A DNA stretch of 64,000 bases from Dorea phocaeensis (GCF_900240315.1 NZ_OEPZ01000003.1:1-64000); one strand, 5' to 3'. Shown: positions 7,420 to 16,523, counted from the stretch's first letter. Program-made: numbers and translations. Notes: generated by a model not told the origin, from the sequence alone.

Positions 7420-7506
7420 TCAGGCGGTCTTCTCTATTTCGTATTCGATCACTGCTCCTTCCTGTTCTTCCAGCAAAGAGATCAGCGTTTGTATTACTTT
7501 TTCCAT
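7420..7506 (-). CDS. Very small ORF (28 aa), first of the leftward operon
   Basis: An ATG at 7504-7506, with only a GGA nearby as a binding site, opens a 28-codon acidic frame. It fills space between the Cro-like gene and the next gene. Weak evidence; it may not be expressed. Confidence 0.3.
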   Translation of the reverse strand: MEKVIQTLISLLEEQEGAVIEYEIEKTA

Positions 7507-7596
7507 GTTTGATTCCACTAACACCACCCCTCTTTAACGTATGTTCTATGGGTTGTACTTGTTGCGTCCTTTTTATCGGACAGCTTGTCTGTTAAG

Positions 7597-7782
7597 TTAC
7601 TCTAAGAAGTATTCGATAGATACGCCGAAGTAGTCAGCTAGGATTTTGAGCTTGTCCAATTTGGGAGTGGTTATCCCATCTCTCCAATCGTATAAAGTAG
7701 CCGTTGCAATTCCAGTATCTTTCGCAACCCTATAAATTGTTTTGTTTGTTTTTGATAATAATTCATTAAATTTTTTGTACAC
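7597..7782 (-). CDS. Cro-like HTH regulator
   Basis: The 61-residue HTH_XRE protein starts at GTG 7782, which follows AAAGGTGGTG. Helix-turn-helix residues TIYRVAKDTGIATATLYDWR are at about 14-33. It is divergent from, and similar to, the CI-like repressor at 7988 (both carry ...ATLxDWxxG... and end their HTH domains alike), the usual Cro/CI arrangement of a phage switch. The region between them holds repeated operators. Being only one domain long, it lacks any sensor part. Confidence 0.75.
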   Translation of the reverse strand: MYKKFNELLSKTNKTIYRVAKDTGIATATLYDWRDGITTPKLDKLKILADYFGVSIEYFLE

Positions 7783-7797
7783 TTTTACACCACCTTT

Positions 7798-7936
7798 CCG
7801 TGATAAAATATTGAAAATATATCGGAAATATGATACAGTCAAGTTACCAGCTAGATTAAAACATATTTCCGAGATACGAAATCCGTTTTATATCACGGTT
7901 TTCTTTCGTATCTCTAATATATCACGGTTTTCTTTC
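7798..7936. promoter_or_regulatory. Lysogeny switch operator region
   Basis: Between the divergent regulators there is a 19-base direct repeat, TATATCACGGTTTTCTTTC, at 7889-7907 and 7918-7936. A perfect 11-base inverted repeat has arms GAGATACGAAA (7871-7881) and TTTCGTATCTC (7904-7914). The octamer TATCACGG of the direct repeat recurs inverted as CCGTGATA at 7798-7805, just inside the Cro-like gene's leader. This looks like the multi-site operator of the CI/Cro pair. Confidence 0.65.
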
Positions 7937-7987
7937 ATGGTCAATACTGATTTATGAAATTTTTCCGTTTTATTTTGGAGGCGTAAC

Positions 7988-8401
7988 ATGTATGAAAAAT
8001 TTGAAACACTTTTAAAACAAAATAATGTGACCCCATATAGGGTTCACAAAGAAACCGGTATATCCACAGCTACTCTTTCAGACTGGAAAAATGGCAAGAG
8101 TGAACCTAAAAAAGATAAAATAGAAAAAATATGTGACTATTTTGAAGTTCCTTTATCCTATTTTTATGGAAATGATGGCATCGAAGAAAAACCAGTCTTA
8201 ACAAAAAGAGATACTAAGGAAATAACCGAAATGTTGAATGATATGGAAAGCTTACTTCAGCAAGATGGTCTCATGTTTGACGGAGACCCAGCTACACCAG
8301 AAGCGATTGATTCCATATTGTCTGCAATGAAAATTGGAATGGAAATGGCTAAGCAGAAAAACAAAGAAAAGTACACACCTAAAAAATATAAAAAGGATTG
8401 A
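7988..8401 (+). CDS. CI-like phage repressor (HTH_XRE)
   Basis: A 137-residue protein with an N-terminal XRE helix-turn-helix (TPYRVHKETGISTATLSDWK, about residues 15-34) and an alpha-helical C-terminal part lacking the S24 peptidase signature. Repressors without a self-cleaving domain are often inactivated by an ImmA/IrrE-type protease, and such a gene follows directly. A GGAGG site precedes the ATG. It probably maintains lysogeny by binding the repeats at 7798-7936. Confidence 0.8.
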   Translation: MYEKFETLLKQNNVTPYRVHKETGISTATLSDWKNGKSEPKKDKIEKICDYFEVPLSYFYGNDGIEEKPVLTKRDTKEITEMLNDMESLLQQDGLMFDGDPATPEAIDSILSAMKIGMEMAKQKNKEKYTPKKYKKD

Positions 8402-8406
8402 TACTT

Positions 8407-8838
8407 ATGGATATTAAAAAACGAGTGAATCAAATTGTCCGAAAATACGGCACAAGAAATCCACTCGAAATTATTGAGAAAATGGATATGATTTTAGTAC
8501 GATATCCGTTGGAAGGTGTTCGCGGCTTTTATCACTACTTTCAGAGAAATCATATTATCTATGTTGATGATAGACTTCCGGACCATATGATTCTATTTGT
8601 TATCGCCCATGAACTCGGTCATGTATTCTTACATAAGAAAAGCAATGCAATATTCATGGACACTAGAACACACTTTGTCAAAAACAAATATGAAAACGAA
8701 GCAAATCTATTCGCTATGAATCTGCTTGTAAGTGATGAAGATATAAAGGAACATCTTGAATATACAACATCTCAGCTATCACGTCTTTGGGGATATGAAA
8801 AAAGTTTGATAGAATTGAGACTAAAAAGCTTTCAGTAA
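8407..8838 (+). CDS. ImmA/IrrE-type metallopeptidase
   Basis: The protein carries the zinc-protease motif HELGH (in FVIAHELGHVFLHK) and a downstream NEANLFAMNLL segment supplying the third ligand, the pattern of the ImmA/IrrE family. Family members cleave or relieve the cognate phage or ICE repressor after DNA damage. I chose the ATG at 8407 rather than an overlapping TTG at 8398 because AAGGA lies nine bases upstream. It follows the CI-like repressor by five bases, the classic immR-immA order. Confidence 0.85.
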   Translation: MDIKKRVNQIVRKYGTRNPLEIIEKMDMILVRYPLEGVRGFYHYFQRNHIIYVDDRLPDHMILFVIAHELGHVFLHKKSNAIFMDTRTHFVKNKYENEANLFAMNLLVSDEDIKEHLEYTTSQLSRLWGYEKSLIELRLKSFQ

Positions 8839-8865
8839 TTATTTTAAGCAAAAGGAGGAAATGTT

Positions 8866-9804
8866 GTGGGATTTTTTAATAAAATTTTCAAACCAAAAAC
8901 AGACATAAGTGAACAAACATACAAACATAATATATACAGCGAAAAAATATCTCAATATTCACCGCTCCCTAGATTTTATTTTATAAAAGGGCAGATGTAT
9001 GATATAGATTCGCCTAGCAGTGTTACAAATATCCCTGTTTGCGAAACACATTTTAATATAAATGAGGAAGACTGGGGGATTGATACAATCTTAAGAGAAC
9101 ATGTAAACAGATACTACTCACAAATTCCTGAAAGTTTAAAAGAATCTTGTTATCCTAAAATCTCTGAAATAGAACGGGCGGGTCTAAAAAAAGAGTCGAA
9201 TGCCGAAAAAAACGCAAGATTGTGTCAAGAAAAGAAAAAATTAGAAGAACAATTAAAGCTCAAAACTATTTCTTTGTCCGACATGGAACAGCTACATTTT
9301 TCAAATTATAAAATGAGCACACCAATTTATGATAACAACATGAGTATAATGACAATTACTCCTGAAAACCAAAACCAAGTAATAACTGATATACAGATGA
9401 TTAACTCATGCATTCAGGAAGCATGTCAGATGATTCAAATAACAGATAACCTATATGTCGACCCACAAAAACTAAAATTCGACACGAAATTTGATACGCT
9501 TCATCTTATAACTCAATACTACACTTACTTCGAATGTGCACCATATACTAAAACAGGAAAAATTTCAAAATACCCATTAATATTACATTATGCAACTAAT
9601 ACACACCACACTATTAACCCGCTAACTGATTTTTTTGGAACTATACATTATATGCAAGATGGGAATATTGGAAAAGTTCGGGCAATATATTGGGTCGAAC
9701 ACACAATGTATTTGTTCGAGCTAGGTCTGATAGGTAAAACACTTAGCGTAAAAAAAATAGAAAAATCTTTCAATAATAACAAAAGCACATTATATAAAGT
9801 TTAA
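8866..9804 (+). CDS. Unknown accessory gene of the lysogeny module
   Basis: A 312-residue protein starting at GTG 8866 behind AGGAGG. It is AT-rich and hydrophilic, with a predicted coiled coil at about residues 100-145 (LKKESNAEKNARLCQEKKKL...). The C-terminal globular part contains aromatic-rich segments (IYWVEHTMYLFELGLIG). No signal peptide, membrane span or catalytic motif is seen. It lies between the repressor/protease pair and the integrase, a usual spot for genes expressed by the prophage, including superinfection or defence genes. Function unknown. Confidence 0.6.
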   Translation: MGFFNKIFKPKTDISEQTYKHNIYSEKISQYSPLPRFYFIKGQMYDIDSPSSVTNIPVCETHFNINEEDWGIDTILREHVNRYYSQIPESLKESCYPKISEIERAGLKKESNAEKNARLCQEKKKLEEQLKLKTISLSDMEQLHFSNYKMSTPIYDNNMSIMTITPENQNQVITDIQMINSCIQEACQMIQITDNLYVDPQKLKFDTKFDTLHLITQYYTYFECAPYTKTGKISKYPLILHYATNTHHTINPLTDFFGTIHYMQDGNIGKVRAIYWVEHTMYLFELGLIGKTLSVKKIEKSFNNNKSTLYKV

Positions 9805-9838
9805 AAAAACCGCCCCTGTGCTACTAACACAGAGACGG
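9802..9838 (-). terminator. Hairpin terminator, U-tract on minus strand
   Basis: Arms CCGCCCCTGTG (9810-9820) and CACAGAGACGG (9828-9838) pair with one mismatch. Seven T residues follow on the minus strand. It would stop leftward transcription entering the accessory gene; rightward activity is less clear. Confidence 0.5.
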
Positions 9839-9849
9839 CTAATATACAC

Positions 9850-9896
9850 CCGAAGATGTACACTTATTCTGAACAAATATATTGTATCATCTTCGG
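9850..9896. repeat. Inverted repeat upstream of integrase
   Basis: CCGAAGATG (9850-9858) and CATCTTCGG (9888-9896) form a perfect 9-base inverted repeat with a 29-base spacer, about 90 bases before the integrase start. It may be an operator or a phage attachment-region structure. Confidence 0.35.
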
Positions 9897-9982
9897 AGCA
9901 GCCTTGCAAGAGAACGAAAGTTCGCTGGCTGTTATTTTTGTACCCATTTTTACATACCGTATAAAAAGGAAGGTGAACAATT

Positions 9983-11374
9983 ATGCTTGGAAAAATAAAA
10001 CGGTGCGCTCTTTACATACGTGTGTCTACCTCTGAGCAGTGCATGCACGGAAAATCTCTAGAAGCGCAAAGAGATTACCTGGAGCATTATGCCAAAGAAC
10101 ACAATATGGTTATCGTAGGCGTTTATGCGGATGAAGGAAAAACCGCCCGCAAGGAATTGAAAAAACGAAAAGCCATCCACGCCCTTCTTGAAGATGTGAA
10201 AGCTGGAAAGATCGACATCATCCTCTTCTGGCGTCTGGATCGCTGGTTCCGCAATCTCTCAGACTTTTATAAAGTGCAAGATATTCTAGATGCACACGGA
10301 GTATCGTGGATGTCCGCTTCTGAACCAGGAATAAATATGGAGACCAGGGATGGTCGTCTGCAGCTTAACGTTGTTCTTTCTATTGGCCAAAACGAAGTTG
10401 ATACCACTTCCGAAAGAATCCGTTTTGTAAACGACGCATCAGTCCGGCAAGGAAAATTGATCTTCGGTGATGCCAATATGGGATTCGGCTATAAGTCCGG
10501 CATTGTGGATGGTGTGAAGCGAATGATCAAAGATCCGGAAACGGAAGAAGCCACCGAAGCTTTTTTTAAATATCTGCTCTCCCACCAAAATAAATCTGCA
10601 ACGGTAAAGTATATGCAGAAACACTACTATCCTGATTTCTCATATTCCATGTTGCGAACAATGGTATCCAGCGAATTTTACAAAGGAACGTACCGCGGTT
10701 TTCCATACTGCCCCGCGTATGTGACCGAGGAAGAATGGAATAAACTACAGTCTCTGTCCTGTAAAAATGTCAAATCTACTCCCTCAGGAAGGATCTACTT
10801 ATTTACAAGCCTGATGCGATGCCCCGTCTGCGGTCAAAAGCTTGTCGGTACCGGATGCTCTTCTATTATAAATCGCAAGACAAAAGAAAAGCGATCATAC
10901 TGTTATTACCGCTGTAACCGTGCTATTATTGATCATCTATGTTCAAACCGGCATCGAGTAAGTCAAAATCTAATTGAAGAATATTTATTGGAAAATTTAG
11001 AAAATGAATACAAAAAATATCAGATCCGTTACAAGAAAATACGGGAACAGAAAAAGAAATTGCGTGATACACGAACACCAGAAAAACTAAACAAAGAACT
11101 GGATCGATTAAACCTACTCTTCCAGAAGGACCGTATCACATGGGAATATTATGCAGCTGAATACGACAGAATAGAAAAAGAATTGAAAGAGATTTCCACT
11201 GCCCTTCCGGAAGTCGAAAAAGACTTCACTTACCTGGAAGAACTCCTGCGCTCCGATTTCAAGAAAATTTATGAACAACTAACGCCGGAAAATCGTAGAG
11301 CCTTCTGGCGATCTACCATTGAAGAGATCCATTTAAACGAAGATTCTACAGTGAAAAATGTAGACTTTCTATGA
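9983..11374 (+). CDS. int: Large serine integrase of the prophage
   Basis: A 463-residue large serine recombinase. The N-terminal resolvase domain has the catalytic YIRVS motif (serine near residue 15) and the LFWRLDRWFRN block. A recombinase domain (about 165-260) and a zinc ribbon (CPVCGQKLV near 285, later C-x6-CSNRH) follow, then a C-terminal coiled coil (about 335-425). It inserts and excises phage DNA at attP/attB. The gene stops only about 10-30 bases from the prophage end, as usual for this class, and an AAGGAAGGTG site precedes the ATG. Confidence 0.9.
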   Translation: MLGKIKRCALYIRVSTSEQCMHGKSLEAQRDYLEHYAKEHNMVIVGVYADEGKTARKELKKRKAIHALLEDVKAGKIDIILFWRLDRWFRNLSDFYKVQDILDAHGVSWMSASEPGINMETRDGRLQLNVVLSIGQNEVDTTSERIRFVNDASVRQGKLIFGDANMGFGYKSGIVDGVKRMIKDPETEEATEAFFKYLLSHQNKSATVKYMQKHYYPDFSYSMLRTMVSSEFYKGTYRGFPYCPAYVTEEEWNKLQSLSCKNVKSTPSGRIYLFTSLMRCPVCGQKLVGTGCSSIINRKTKEKRSYCYYRCNRAIIDHLCSNRHRVSQNLIEEYLLENLENEYKKYQIRYKKIREQKKKLRDTRTPEKLNKELDRLNLLFQKDRITWEYYAAEYDRIEKELKEISTALPEVEKDFTYLEELLRSDFKKIYEQLTPENRRAFWRSTIEEIHLNEDSTVKNVDFL

Positions 11375-11405
11375 TGTGTTTTGTACTAAAAGGTTAACTC
11401 CGTTT
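11375..11405. other. Right prophage attachment junction (approximate)
   Basis: Directly after the integrase stop, the sequence changes to the coding frame of a substrate-binding protein that has no start or ribosome binding site of its own. The crossover must lie in this interval. The exact core cannot be set without the other prophage end, which is outside the window. Confidence 0.6.
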
Positions 11406-12197
11406 GGGGCTGATAAAACTATGACCGCCGTACTCTCCGGAAGCGCCGATATCGGCTTTATGGGATCAGAAGCATCCATTTACACTTATAATGAAGGTGC
11501 AAATGATTATGTCGTCAACTTTGCACAGCTTACTCAGCGTGCCGGAAACTTCCTGGTTGCCCGCGAAGAAATGCCCGGCTTTACCTGGAATGCATTAAAA
11601 GGAAAGACTGTACTTGGTGGAAGAAAAGGTGGCATGCCGGAAATGGTGTTTGAATACATCTTAAAAGAAAACGATATCAATCCTGCCTCCGATGTAACGA
11701 TCAATCAGAATATTGATTTCGGTTCTACCGCTGCTGCGTTCTCAGAAGGTCAGGGTGACTTTACGGTTGAATTCGAACCAGGCGCCACAAATTTAGAAAA
11801 AGAGGGCAAAGGCTATGTCGTTGCTTCTCTTGGTACAGACAGCGGTTATGTTCCTTACACTGCATTTTCTGCGAAACAAAGTTACATCGATGATAATCCT
11901 GAAGTCATTCAAGGTTTTACTAATGCACTTCAAAAAGGTATAGACTATGTACAATCCCATACACCAGCAGAAATTGCAAAAATAATTGCTCCACAATTTA
12001 AGGAGACCGATCTCGATACCATTACCACCATTGTCACCCGCTACTATGATCAGGATACTTGGAAGGAGAACCTTGTATTTGAAAAAGACAGTTTTGATCT
12101 CTTACAGGATATCTTGGAAACTTCTGGTGAACTGACTAAGCGAGCACCTTATGAGGAACTGGTAACAACGAAATTTGCCGAAAAGGCAAAGAAATAA
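11376..12197 (+). pseudogene. ABC transporter substrate-binding protein, 3' part, split by prophage
   Basis: From about residue 9 the frame reads as the middle and C-terminus of an SsuA/ThiY/NMT1-type periplasmic-binding-fold lipoprotein: MTAVLSGSADIGFMGSEASI, then a ligand-loop region and a helical C-terminus. The signal peptide and first lobe strand are missing, and no ribosome binding site lies near the nominal ATG. The 5' part should lie beyond the far end of the prophage. Precise excision would restore it. The substrate is likely a sulfonate, thiamine precursor or similar compound, but cannot be named. Confidence 0.85.
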
Positions 12198-12211
12198 TCG
12201 CCTACACTATT

Positions 12212-12263
12212 TAAAAATTCGCCCTTCCTGCACATCCTGTTTGTGAAGAGAAGGGCGAATTTT
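12212..12263. terminator. Bidirectional rho-independent terminator
   Basis: AAAAATTCGCCCTTC and GAAGGGCGAATTTTT are perfectly complementary arms around a 22-base loop, with A/T tracts on both sides. It lies between the convergent substrate-binding-protein remnant and the phosphatase gene. Confidence 0.8.
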
Positions 12264-12305
12264 TATGAATGAAAAGTGCTCGATAACAAGACACTGTCAG
12301 AAGCT

Positions 12306-12785
12306 TCAAGACTTAGAAAGAACGGTTCCCGATGTAAGTAATTCTAGAAGCGCTTCACACCCTTCTGTAACATCCGCATAGGTGGCGTCAAAGTTGCCTG
12401 TATACCAGGGATCCGCAATAGCCCTTGGATGCTTGGAAAACTCCAAAAGCATATGAATCTTTCCATCCGGATCTCCACCGGTGATCCGATTCATATTGCG
12501 GATATTCCACTCATCCATACCGATGAGATAATCATATTCCTGATAATCCTTTTTTGTCATTTGACGCGCACGGTGCGGCAAGACCGGAATCCCAACCTCA
12601 CGCATCTTGTTGACAGTTCCATAATGCGGATCATTGCCGATTTCCTCACGGCTGGTAGCAGCAGAGTCGATGTGAAATTGTGCGGCAAGGCCGCGTGTAT
12701 TCACCATGTGCTGAAAAACGAATTGAGCCATGGTGGAACGGCAGATATTGCCGTGGCAAATAAATAGTACCTTTATTTTCTCCAT
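12306..12785 (-). CDS. Low-molecular-weight protein tyrosine phosphatase, start supplied by mobile element
   Basis: The 159-residue protein has the P-loop CHGNICRS (C-x5-R-S, residues 10-17) and the general-acid motif DPWY near residue 122, both diagnostic of low-molecular-weight tyrosine phosphatases. It dephosphorylates phosphotyrosine in the cytoplasm. The first ten or so codons lie inside and beyond the attachment repeat at 12752-12770, so the start, AGGAG site and leader come from the integrated element. The element's integrase gene lies upstream in the same direction. A second, displaced start is found at 22153-22191. Confidence 0.92.
   Translation of the reverse strand: MEKIKVLFICHGNICRSTMAQFVFQHMVNTRGLAAQFHIDSAATSREEIGNDPHYGTVNKMREVGIPVLPHRARQMTKKDYQEYDYLIGMDEWNIRNMNRITGGDPDGKIHMLLEFSKHPRAIADPWYTGNFDATYADVTEGCEALLELLTSGTVLSKS
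12752..12770. other. Attachment site repeat, left (attL)
   Basis: CGTGGCAAATAAATAGTAC lies in codons 5-11 of the phosphatase gene and recurs with one change at 22164-22182. The pair bounds a 9.4 kb segment with int/xis at the left end. Confidence 0.75.
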
Positions 12786-12945
12786 TTTATCTCCTCATAT
12801 CCTCTCAAAGCCTTATAAATACTGGCTTTTCAGCCTTTGTGCATTTTTTACTTGAAAGGTTCTTTTTCTTATAAATTCTTGTATTTTCTCATGTTTTTTC
12901 GGGCATTTGTGGTACAAATGGGTTATTTTTAAAGTCCCAAATTCC
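12771..12945. other. Left end of the integrative element, non-coding
   Basis: This holds the substituted leader of the phosphatase gene (AGGAG site) and a small GGCT-GAAA-AGCC hairpin near 12825-12836. The latter could weakly attenuate transcription coming from the integrase gene. Integrase arm-binding sites are expected here but not resolved. Confidence 0.4.
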
Positions 12946-14208
12946 TTATGAGATAAGGCTTACATGAGTTGTTTGTGCATGTTTTTGGGTTATAAACTTT
13001 TTCTTTTCGAGTTCATCCCTTGCTTCTTTTAATCTGGCAAGTTCTTTCTTTGCATCATCATAGCCGGTATGCGTATAAATATTAAGTGTTACAGATACAT
13101 CTGAATGCCCCATCAGATATTGCAGTGTCTTTGGGTTCATCCCTGAATTGGCCATATTTGTACAATAAGTATGCCTGCATATATGTGGAGTAACTGGCGG
13201 CAATTGCAACAAATTCTCACGATTATATTTTTCTCTTGCATGCTGCATGTACTTTTCCCAATGAAGTGCAACCATTGGCCTTCCATTCTTGTCCAGAAAC
13301 AGAAATCCTCCATATCCATCCACCATCGGCTCACGTTTTGGTTTCCTTCTATTCTTCAAGATTCGAAGAAATGCCTCTTTTACATCCGCTTCCATTGGAA
13401 GTAACCGAGTACCACTTGTTGTCTTTGTAGATACGATGATATACTTCATTTCTCGAGTTCTTTGCAACTGATGATTCACATTGATAATATCTTCTTTAAA
13501 GTCCAAGTCTTTTACAGTAAGCCCACAAAATTCAGATATTCTAAGACCTGTCTTGAATAAGATATAAAATGCATCATAATACTGATTATAATGTGGATCA
13601 TTCTTTACAAACTCGAGAAATTTTGCTTCATCTTCCGGAGAAACAGCGTGTCTTTTCTGACTGTCATTAACAAGTACTGTACCTAATTCAAATCCAAATG
13701 GATTTTTTAGAATCAAGTCATCATCCACAGCCATTTGAAAAGCAGGTCTTAAAACACCTCTGATGGAATGAATGGAACTATATCCTCTACCATCTCTTTG
13801 TAGTTTTATCAGAAAAATCTTTGCGTCAGAAAGTTTCACATCATCCACTTTCTTATAAGCGAATTCTTCCTTTTTCAATACATTCACCACAAATTTGTAA
13901 TTCGCTAAAGTATTATGCTTTACTCCTGTTTTCAGGGAAAGATATCGTTCCACAAGTTCAAGCACTGTAATGTTACTTCCTGTAATCCCTTGCATCTGTA
14001 AGGACTGAACTTTTCTTTCTTTTTCCCTGAGAGAAAGATCTGCCCGTTTACCTTCCGGCATCTTATCTGCTTCTGTCAATCTCCAACTATATAATATTTT
14101 ACGCTTACCAAGTGAATCTGTATATTTATAGCGGTAACGTCCACTTGGTTCCTGCCATTCTCCTTGCTGGAGAACTCTGCCTTTATCATCACGTCTCTTT
14201 GAAATCAT
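12946..14208 (-). CDS. int: Tn916-type tyrosine integrase
   Basis: A 420-residue tyrosine recombinase with an N-terminal Tn916 Int-like arm-binding domain, a SAM-like core-binding domain (about 85-165) and a catalytic domain. The active-site set is visible: Arg in TGLRISE, HxxR in HICRHTYC, His in LMGHSDVSVT and Tyr in LNIYTH. It integrates and excises the element at 12752-22182. The xis gene lies upstream in the same direction. It resembles the truncated integrase at 23865-24116. Confidence 0.93.
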   Translation of the reverse strand: MISKRRDDKGRVLQQGEWQEPSGRYRYKYTDSLGKRKILYSWRLTEADKMPEGKRADLSLREKERKVQSLQMQGITGSNITVLELVERYLSLKTGVKHNTLANYKFVVNVLKKEEFAYKKVDDVKLSDAKIFLIKLQRDGRGYSSIHSIRGVLRPAFQMAVDDDLILKNPFGFELGTVLVNDSQKRHAVSPEDEAKFLEFVKNDPHYNQYYDAFYILFKTGLRISEFCGLTVKDLDFKEDIINVNHQLQRTREMKYIIVSTKTTSGTRLLPMEADVKEAFLRILKNRRKPKREPMVDGYGGFLFLDKNGRPMVALHWEKYMQHAREKYNRENLLQLPPVTPHICRHTYCTNMANSGMNPKTLQYLMGHSDVSVTLNIYTHTGYDDAKKELARLKEARDELEKKKFITQKHAQTTHVSLIS

Positions 14209-14294
14209 ATCCTACCTCCAAGGGGACGCAACATGATATTGTTAGTATATCATGTAACCCCTAATTCGAACACCTCCTTCTTTTAAATTTCATT

Positions 14295-14498
14295 TTATAT
14301 CGCACTGAGTGTATCAATAAATTTTTCAAATCTTGTTCGTTTTATCTGTACACGATTCCCATTCCAAAGCAAATACTCTGCATTTGGATTGTCACTGACT
14401 AACTTACGAAGCTTTCCTTCTCCAATACGAAAATAGGATGCTGCCTCTTCAATGGATAATGTATACTTCTTCCAATAAGGTATTTCATAACTTGTCAT
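14295..14498 (-). CDS. xis: Excisionase, Tn916 Xis-like
   Basis: The ATG at 14496-14498 follows a GAAGGAGG site. The 67-residue product begins [20 protein letters not shown] and contains a winged-helix with [11 protein letters not shown], the known Tn916-family excisionase pattern. It works with the adjacent integrase to direct excision. An 86-base gap separates it from int. Confidence 0.9.
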   Translation of the reverse strand: MTSYEIPYWKKYTLSIEEAASYFRIGEGKLRKLVSDNPNAEYLLWNGNRVQIKRTRFEKFIDTLSAI

Positions 14499-14600
14499 TT
14501 GTATGCCTCCTTCTAGTATCTTTGTTTTTGACATTGGCGGCTGGCAAAGGTATCTATAAAGACTGCCAATGCCAAAGTAGTTTTTTGCCAATGTCATCTT

Positions 14601-16508
14601 TTATTCTGTGATTAACGCAACTGTTTTTCTTCCCTGACACCAGTCGTAGCTCAATCTGTTTTCCAGCTGCTTTCTTGCATCTCGTCCTGTTCTGGAAGAA
14701 ATCCCATAGGCTAGTAGTTCTGCCTCTAATTCTTCTAAACACATCACTTTTCGTTTGGTTAATAACTCCAGGATCAACTTCTGTGCCTTTTCCAGTTTCG
14801 TTTCCTTTTTCGTTCCTGCTTTCCCCATCAGCAGATCTTCAATGGATATATCGTATTCTCCTAACCATTTTAAGCCTTCTTCTCCTAAAGAAAACGCTAC
14901 TGGATTTTCTTTTTTAGCAAGAGAATCCTTTTGCTGATATACCACTCGGATATCCTGTTCCTTCTCTTTTTCCACCTTTTCTACAAATAAGATGCTTCGT
15001 ACTGCCGCTGCGATATCAATGGATCCCAGGGAACGGTAATCACTCTGACTTCCCGATGACTTATTCAAATGTCCAATGAGAACAATGGCACATCCAGTTC
15101 TCTCTGCAATCGTACTGAGATGTCGAAATAAGGGACGGATCTCATTTGCCCGGTTCATATCCACATTGGCTCCCAGATAAGCCTGTATGGGATCCATGAT
15201 CATGAGTCGTACATTATTCTGGCGGATAGCTTTTTCAATCCGATCGTCCGTCATAGAAAGCTGTTTTTCATCTTCATTGATGAAGCGAACCCTTGTCATA
15301 TCTGCACCACATTTTGCTAATCTAGGCTTAATGGTATCTGCTATCCCATCCTCTGCTGTTTGATACAACACATTAAAGGGTTCTATGGGAAGTGCATTGG
15401 GAAGTTCCTTTCCGTTGGTACAGTATGCAGCAATCGCCATTGCAAGCCATGTTTTTCCTTTTCCCGGATTTCCCTGGATCAAAGTAACCTTTCCAAAGGG
15501 AATGAACGGATACCATAGCCACTGGACCACTGTTTCCTCAACCTCTGACATCTTCATGACCGGAACTGGTTTTTCCCTGGCATCTCTCCAACACATCTGC
15601 TTTGCCATATTTTCTACCGGAATTTCTGCTACCAGACATTCATTCCAGTCTTTCTTCACCGGTTCTAATCGGTACACACTCAGTTCCTCCGGAATAAGAG
15701 AAACAAACTGCCTGCATCTCTCATTTCCAGGCTCATCATTATCCAGACACAAGTAGATGGAATGGATATGAGGATATTCTGTATACATCCGTTTCATTGC
15801 TTTTTCACTCAATCCTCCCAGGGAAATATAACTATGCTTTTCCCATTCTTCTGGAACTGCAGTGATATAAGACAAAAGATCAATGGGGGCTTCAAACACA
15901 AACAGTTTTTCATCCGTTCCTATATGGCCAAATCCATAGGCTTTTTCTGAACCTTTTGCTTCCCCACGATATCGGTTCTCATCGGTTCCCCGCATAGCTG
16001 CATATCTGGGATTCTGTTCTTTGTCTCTTCCAACGAACACCACATTGTGATAGTTTTTACTTTCATAAATATCCCCCTTTGCAATCATCTGATCTATCAG
16101 CCATTCCGATAGTTTCCTCTGCTCAATGAGATACTTCCTTGCAATCTCACAGCTTTCATTTCTTTCTGGCAATTCCAATCCAGGCAAGGGGATGGGGCAG
16201 ACCTTCTGTCTGCCTACATCTTCCTTTGCCGTTCTTCTGTTGGTTTCTCCAGCTCCCTCTTCTCCTAATAATTCTTTAACTGCCTCTGCAAAAGAAAGAC
16301 CGTAGAATTCTTTCATAAAATCGATGGCATGACCACCTTTATTCTGACTAAAACGATACCATTCGTTCTTGTTGATCATCACACTGTCATGTCGCAACCA
16401 TCGGTATTCCTTCCCACATCGTTTGAACTGTTCTCCTCTCCCAGAAAGAAAAACATATAAATCAGTATCATCTGCTCTTTGAATCTGTTCTCTTGTATAT
16501 TCTTCCAT
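14601..16508 (-). CDS. Primase/TOPRIM plus RepA-like helicase ATPase
   Basis: A 635-residue fusion. The N-terminal third has a primase-like region ending in a TOPRIM-type segment (KLFVFEAPIDLLSYIT near 210, then LCLDNDEPGN near 270). A hexameric RepA/AAA_25-type ATPase follows, with Walker A GNPGKGKTW near 350 and a Walker B-like LMIMDPIQAY near 430. The C-terminus is a winged helix (about 575-635). It probably primes and unwinds element DNA during replication after excision or transfer. It lies 15 bases downstream of the relaxase. Confidence 0.85.
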   Translation of the reverse strand: MEEYTREQIQRADDTDLYVFLSGRGEQFKRCGKEYRWLRHDSVMINKNEWYRFSQNKGGHAIDFMKEFYGLSFAEAVKELLGEEGAGETNRRTAKEDVGRQKVCPIPLPGLELPERNESCEIARKYLIEQRKLSEWLIDQMIAKGDIYESKNYHNVVFVGRDKEQNPRYAAMRGTDENRYRGEAKGSEKAYGFGHIGTDEKLFVFEAPIDLLSYITAVPEEWEKHSYISLGGLSEKAMKRMYTEYPHIHSIYLCLDNDEPGNERCRQFVSLIPEELSVYRLEPVKKDWNECLVAEIPVENMAKQMCWRDAREKPVPVMKMSEVEETVVQWLWYPFIPFGKVTLIQGNPGKGKTWLAMAIAAYCTNGKELPNALPIEPFNVLYQTAEDGIADTIKPRLAKCGADMTRVRFINEDEKQLSMTDDRIEKAIRQNNVRLMIMDPIQAYLGANVDMNRANEIRPLFRHLSTIAERTGCAIVLIGHLNKSSGSQSDYRSLGSIDIAAAVRSILFVEKVEKEKEQDIRVVYQQKDSLAKKENPVAFSLGEEGLKWLGEYDISIEDLLMGKAGTKKETKLEKAQKLILELLTKRKVMCLEELEAELLAYGISSRTGRDARKQLENRLSYDWCQGRKTVALITE

Positions 16509-16523
16509 CTTCTAAAATTCCTC

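Noticed and set aside
9802-9838. The hairpin as the terminator of the rightward accessory gene
   Set aside because: The T-run is on the minus strand; on the plus strand no U-tract follows the stem.
11376-12197. The binding-protein ORF as a complete gene starting at 11376
   Set aside because: No signal peptide, no binding site, and the first residues derive from the prophage junction.
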